DNA of 5,719 nucleotides from an uncultured Caryophanales bacterium. GTDB taxonomy: Bacteria > Bacillota_I > Bacilli_A > RF39 > UBA660. The notes under the pieces were generated by a model. That model did not search any database. It was not told the origin of the DNA and worked only from the letters and a program-made list of their open reading frames with translations. Below, in pieces: positions 3,077-5,719 of this stretch. The DNA lies in the NCBI GenBank assembly GCA_947303225.1, contig CAMYXG010000082.1:1-5719 (forward strand), in the 5' to 3' direction. Numbering within the stretch: the first letter of the stretch is position 1; the number at the start of each line of letters is the position of its first letter. The translations under genes and the position numbers were made by a program.

Positions 3077-5719
3077 ATGGATAGTATTGAATATATTGAA
3101 GAAGATGTTAAAGAAGAAGTTGCAGTGTTGTATTTAGATCCTAGTCGAAATGGAAGGTTTGATAATGAAGAAATTTTTGACTTAATTCGAGTAGCAGGGA
3201 TTGATTTTCAAGATGGATATGAGTTCGAGATAGTTCCAAGCAAGGAAGATGGAGTAGAAAGAGTAGTTGTATATCAACATGTTAAGAGACAAGTTCCATA
3301 TAAAGTAGAAAGAACTCTTATTGGTACTTTCCCATTGGATTCTAATTTACAAACTGATGAAACACAAAGAGATAGAGCATATGCTTTAATGCATTTAGCT
3401 GGACTTGATGTTGAAGATGATAGTAAGTTTGAAATAACGACAGAAAAAGATGAGATGGGAAGAATAACAGCTTATGTTGTTTATCAAATCCAAAAAACAC
3501 CATTAAAAGAGGATAAAAGTATCGTTTTAGTTTCTTCAATACCGGAAACGAGAGTTGATTCATTAGAAGATATGCGTCGTTCTCTAGAAGAATTAAAGGT
3601 TATTCGAGCTAGTTTAAATAATATTAGTTCTGAAATTGAACGAAAAAAAACATTAAATCATTTAGTAAATCAAATTGAATCATTAGAGGAAAAAGTCAAT
3701 CATCCTGTTTCTATTTTGAAAGATTCTGTATTGGATCAGAAAATGAAAAATGTAGAAGTAGGAGTTGAATCTTTAAGAAATGGTTTGAAAAGTATGATTG
3801 ATTCTATTACCAATCAGAAACGATCTTATAAAGATGAAGTAGATAGTCCTATTCCAACGAAAATGGCTGATTTATTAAAGAGTGAAATCATTGAATTAGA
3901 TGAAAAAATTCATTCTATTGAACAAGAAATTCAGATATTGTTAGCTGAGTATGAAAGTGCAGAAAATCGTCTTAAAGAAAAGAAAGAGCAACAAATGAAT
4001 GATTCTTTAGATAGTGAAGAAGAACAAGAAAAAAAGATTGTAGATAAATTGAAAACTATTGTTGATGAGAATAGTTTTTCATCTAATATTTTAAGAATGA
4101 TAGAGGCTGATAAAAAGAGATTAAATCTTTTGAAAGGAAAAAGAAAACTAAAACAGACTGATTTTGATCGAGCAGAAGCATTAGATTTAACGGTAGAAGA
4201 GTATTTAGAAATACAAGATGCAGTTAGTAGAAAGAAAATTGAAGAAGCATTGATGGAACGTAAAGGATTGTTGGATATCTATCATAAACCTGCTAGAGAG
4301 AGAACAGAAGAAGAAGTTGAGCAATTACGTTTAGCAAAAGATGAAATCTTTAGAGAAATACATGAAAAGCAAGAAGCAGAGTCCTTGTCTGTTTTTGATG
4401 CAATTCAGTTGTTATATCATTTAGATGTTACATTCTCTCAAGGAGAACATCCAAGAGTTCTTAAAGTATCTCAAACTGATAAAGATGTCATGGAAGAGAA
4501 TTCTTCTCATTCTCCGACAAAAGTAGTTCATAATAAAGATTCTCATGAGGTGGATTATGTTCCTGATATTATGACAGAAGATATGAAAAATGTTACTGTA
4601 GGTGAAGAACATTTAGGCTTTAAAGAAAAAATAGCTTTATTCCGTGATATTGATACTGGTGAAATATTTATTCGTGAGTATGGACTTGATCGTTTTAATC
4701 TTATTCCAATTGGTTCATCTGTTATGATTAATGGTGCTGTTTGTTATCCAATCTCTGAAGAAGATGCTCAACGAATTGTTAATCATCAAAATAATGGTTA
4801 TTCTCCATATATAGTTGTTAGTCGTGGAATTCAAACAGCTGAAATAGAAGAAATAGCTCATAATGACTCTTTAGATTCTGCTATTTATATTAAAAACTTA
4901 TTAGATTATGTAAGAGAGCATAATATTAGTATTTATCGTTATTATGTTGATTTAGCTAATCATTATCGTGAAGATCATGATTTTGTTCCAGAAGAATTTG
5001 AACAACATAATCCATTCTTAAAAGAAGAAGATTATCATAATTTAATAGAAAGTAATGAAGAGAGAATTAGTCAATATTTTGCTAGTGCAATGCGTCGAGT
5101 AATTGATTTTCATTTAGCTGAATATCGAGAACGTAAAACTTCACAAGTAAGTGATGGATTACAAGTTGTATTAAAACGAGATGAGTTTTTTGAATATGGA
5201 GAGCATTTTTCTGTAGAGTTCCATTATACTAATGAAGAACAGAAGAGAAAAATATTTGAACTGTTTGAGAAAAAACTTCTTCCAGCTTATGGAGCACATT
5301 CTGATCGTTTTGATCAAAGATTAGAATATATTATGCCTTATTTGGTAGATGAAACTGGAAAGTTTACTGTTGATAATACGAATGTTATTGGTGGAACAAG
5401 TATTCCAGAAGATTTATTAGATGAGTTTATGAAAATATTCATTGAAGAAGAAGATGCAACTTTAATTGTGGGAGACGAACAGATGAGTGGTTCTTTTGAT
5501 GAAGAACGTTTCCATACTATGGTTGCGAAAATGTTAGAAGAAAGAAATTATAATCAAGAAGAAATTGATCAATATGTAAAAAAACTTACTGATTATACTT
5601 TACAAAATAATATTAGTGTTTATGATTATTATAAGAATCTTGCTAAATCTTATCGAGAAAAAGAAAACTTTACTCCTGAAGCTTTTGAACAACAGAATCC
5701 TATAGTGACTGAAAAAGAT
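3077..5719 (+). CDS. Very large coiled-coil and repeat protein, unrecognised, 3' end outside window
   Basis: The frame stays open from ATG 3077 to the last base, giving 881 residues with no stop, so the real protein is longer. There is no signal peptide or membrane helix, so it is probably cytoplasmic. In order: two diverged repeats at residues 14-73 and 79-141 (shared features LD, AG[IL]D, FEI and VVYQ); helical, charged, heptad-like segments at about 162-206, 263-350 and 376-436; a Ser/His/Asp/Lys-rich linker (about 462-510); a mixed alpha/beta part (512-600, with IPIGSSVMINGAVCYPI at 543-559); a 50-residue module at 603-652; a helix (653-690); another mixed domain (695-830); and a second copy of the module at 832-881. 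No Walker motif or other catalytic signature is visible, which argues against an SMC or Rad50-type ATPase. It is acidic, has one Cys (556) and no Trp. A scaffold or structural role is only a guess. It is co-transcribed with the DUF1292 gene. Confidence 0.9.
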   Translation, partial: MDSIEYIEEDVKEEVAVLYLDPSRNGRFDNEEIFDLIRVAGIDFQDGYEFEIVPSKEDGVERVVVYQHVKRQVPYKVERTLIGTFPLDSNLQTDETQRDRAYALMHLAGLDVEDDSKFEITTEKDEMGRITAYVVYQIQKTPLKEDKSIVLVSSIPETRVDSLEDMRRSLEELKVIRASLNNISSEIERKKTLNHLVNQIESLEEKVNHPVSILKDSVLDQKMKNVEVGVESLRNGLKSMIDSITNQKRSYKDEVDSPIPTKMADLLKSEIIELDEKIHSIEQEIQILLAEYESAENRLKEKKEQQMNDSLDSEEEQEKKIVDKLKTIVDENSFSSNILRMIEADKKRLNLLKGKRKLKQTDFDRAEALDLTVEEYLEIQDAVSRKKIEEALMERKGLLDIYHKPARERTEEEVEQLRLAKDEIFREIHEKQEAESLSVFDAIQLLYHLDVTFSQGEHPRVLKVSQTDKDVMEENSSHSPTKVVHNKDSHEVDYVPDIMTEDMKNVTVGEEHLGFKEKIALFRDIDTGEIFIREYGLDRFNLIPIGSSVMINGAVCYPISEEDAQRIVNHQNNGYSPYIVVSRGIQTAEIEEIAHNDSLDSAIYIKNLLDYVREHNISIYRYYVDLANHYREDHDFVPEEFEQHNPFLKEEDYHNLIESNEERISQYFASAMRRVIDFHLAEYRERKTSQVSDGLQVVLKRDEFFEYGEHFSVEFHYTNEEQKRKIFELFEKKLLPAYGAHSDRFDQRLEYIMPYLVDETGKFTVDNTNVIGGTSIPEDLLDEFMKIFIEEEDATLIVGDEQMSGSFDEERFHTMVAKMLEERNYNQEEIDQYVKKLTDYTLQNNISVYDYYKNLAKSYREKENFTPEAFEQQNPIVTEKD
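3116..3499 (+). repeat. Two diverged N-terminal repeats in the large protein
   Basis: Unit A (residues 14-73, bases 3116-3295) and unit B (residues 79-141, bases 3311-3499) align over about 60 residues. Both have an initial strand ending in LD, a helix ending in AGID or AGLD, then FEI, a charged turn and a final strand with VVYQ. Each unit looks like beta-alpha-beta-beta. The similarity is at protein level only. Confidence 0.65.
4883..5032 (+). repeat. C-terminal module, copy 1, in the large protein
   Basis: Residues 603-652 align without gaps to residues 832-881, with about 26 of 50 positions identical by eye. Shared positions include the NIS-x-Y-x-YY core, LA followed by YRE, F-x-PE-x-FEQ and NP. 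Confidence 0.85.
5570..5719 (+). repeat. C-terminal module, copy 2, running to the window edge
   Basis: Residues 832-881 repeat the module of residues 603-652 at an offset of exactly 229 residues. The window ends at the last aligned residue, so further similarity, and possibly further copies, may follow downstream. Confidence 0.85.

Noticed and set aside
3342..3563. Minus-strand open frame of 73 codons
   Set aside because: It is antisense to the large protein gene across its second N-terminal repeat, with no ribosome binding site or promoter seen.
3560..4384. SMC/Rad50-like ATPase reading of the coiled-coil region
   Set aside because: No Walker A, Walker B or ABC signature motif appears in the 881 visible residues, and the N-terminal domain is a repeat pair rather than an ATPase head half.
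4421..4612. Minus-strand open frame of 63 codons
   Set aside because: It is antisense to the linker region of the large protein and has no supporting signals.
1..5719. Genetic code 4 (TGA read as Trp)
   Set aside because: No in-frame TGA occurs in any gene and TGG is used once, so the window neither needs nor demonstrates a changed code.
1..5719. tRNA, rRNA, riboswitch, CRISPR or mobile element
   Set aside because: The window is almost fully coding. The two intergenic gaps (709-758 and 2681-2789) are occupied by promoter and terminator signals, and I saw no direct-repeat array, transposase frame or insertion-sequence ends.

Overview
The window is a very AT-rich stretch with short intergenic gaps, purine-rich Shine-Dalgarno sequences ahead of every start and sigma-A type promoter hexamers. 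Codons strongly favour A or T in the third position. This points to a low-GC Gram-positive bacterium (Bacillota), possibly one of the uncultured gut Bacilli or Mollicutes-related lineages; nothing here fixes the taxon. All genes are on the plus strand. The five stop codons seen are TAA or TAG, never TGA, and no frame contains an in-frame TGA.

Left block (1-2702): the 3' end of a truncated gene (1-174) abuts a small membrane-anchored protein (175-708). Next come a weak hairpin with a T-rich tail and a promoter with perfect -35 and -10 hexamers, overlapping each other (691-737). That promoter drives a 453-residue single-pass exported protein (759-2120) and a 180-residue lysine-tailed single-pass protein (2138-2680), followed by a short intrinsic terminator (2681-2702). 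The three complete proteins share one layout: a short basic N-terminus, one membrane helix, then a beta-rich part predicted to lie outside the cell. None shows an enzymatic motif. They look like parts of an uncharacterised cell-envelope or surface assembly.

Right block (2727-5719): a second promoter leads into a DUF1292-type small acidic protein (2790-3065). Its stop codon overlaps the ribosome binding site of a very large cytoplasmic-looking gene (3077 to beyond the end of the window). At least 881 residues of that protein are present, with no stop. It has two diverged N-terminal repeats, a long charged coiled-coil middle, a hydrophilic linker and a C-terminal part with a roughly 50-residue module repeated 229 residues apart. 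I do not recognise it, and it is the best candidate here for something undescribed.

No RNA genes, insertion sequences, CRISPR arrays or attachment sites were seen. No gene-free stretch exceeds about 110 bases.
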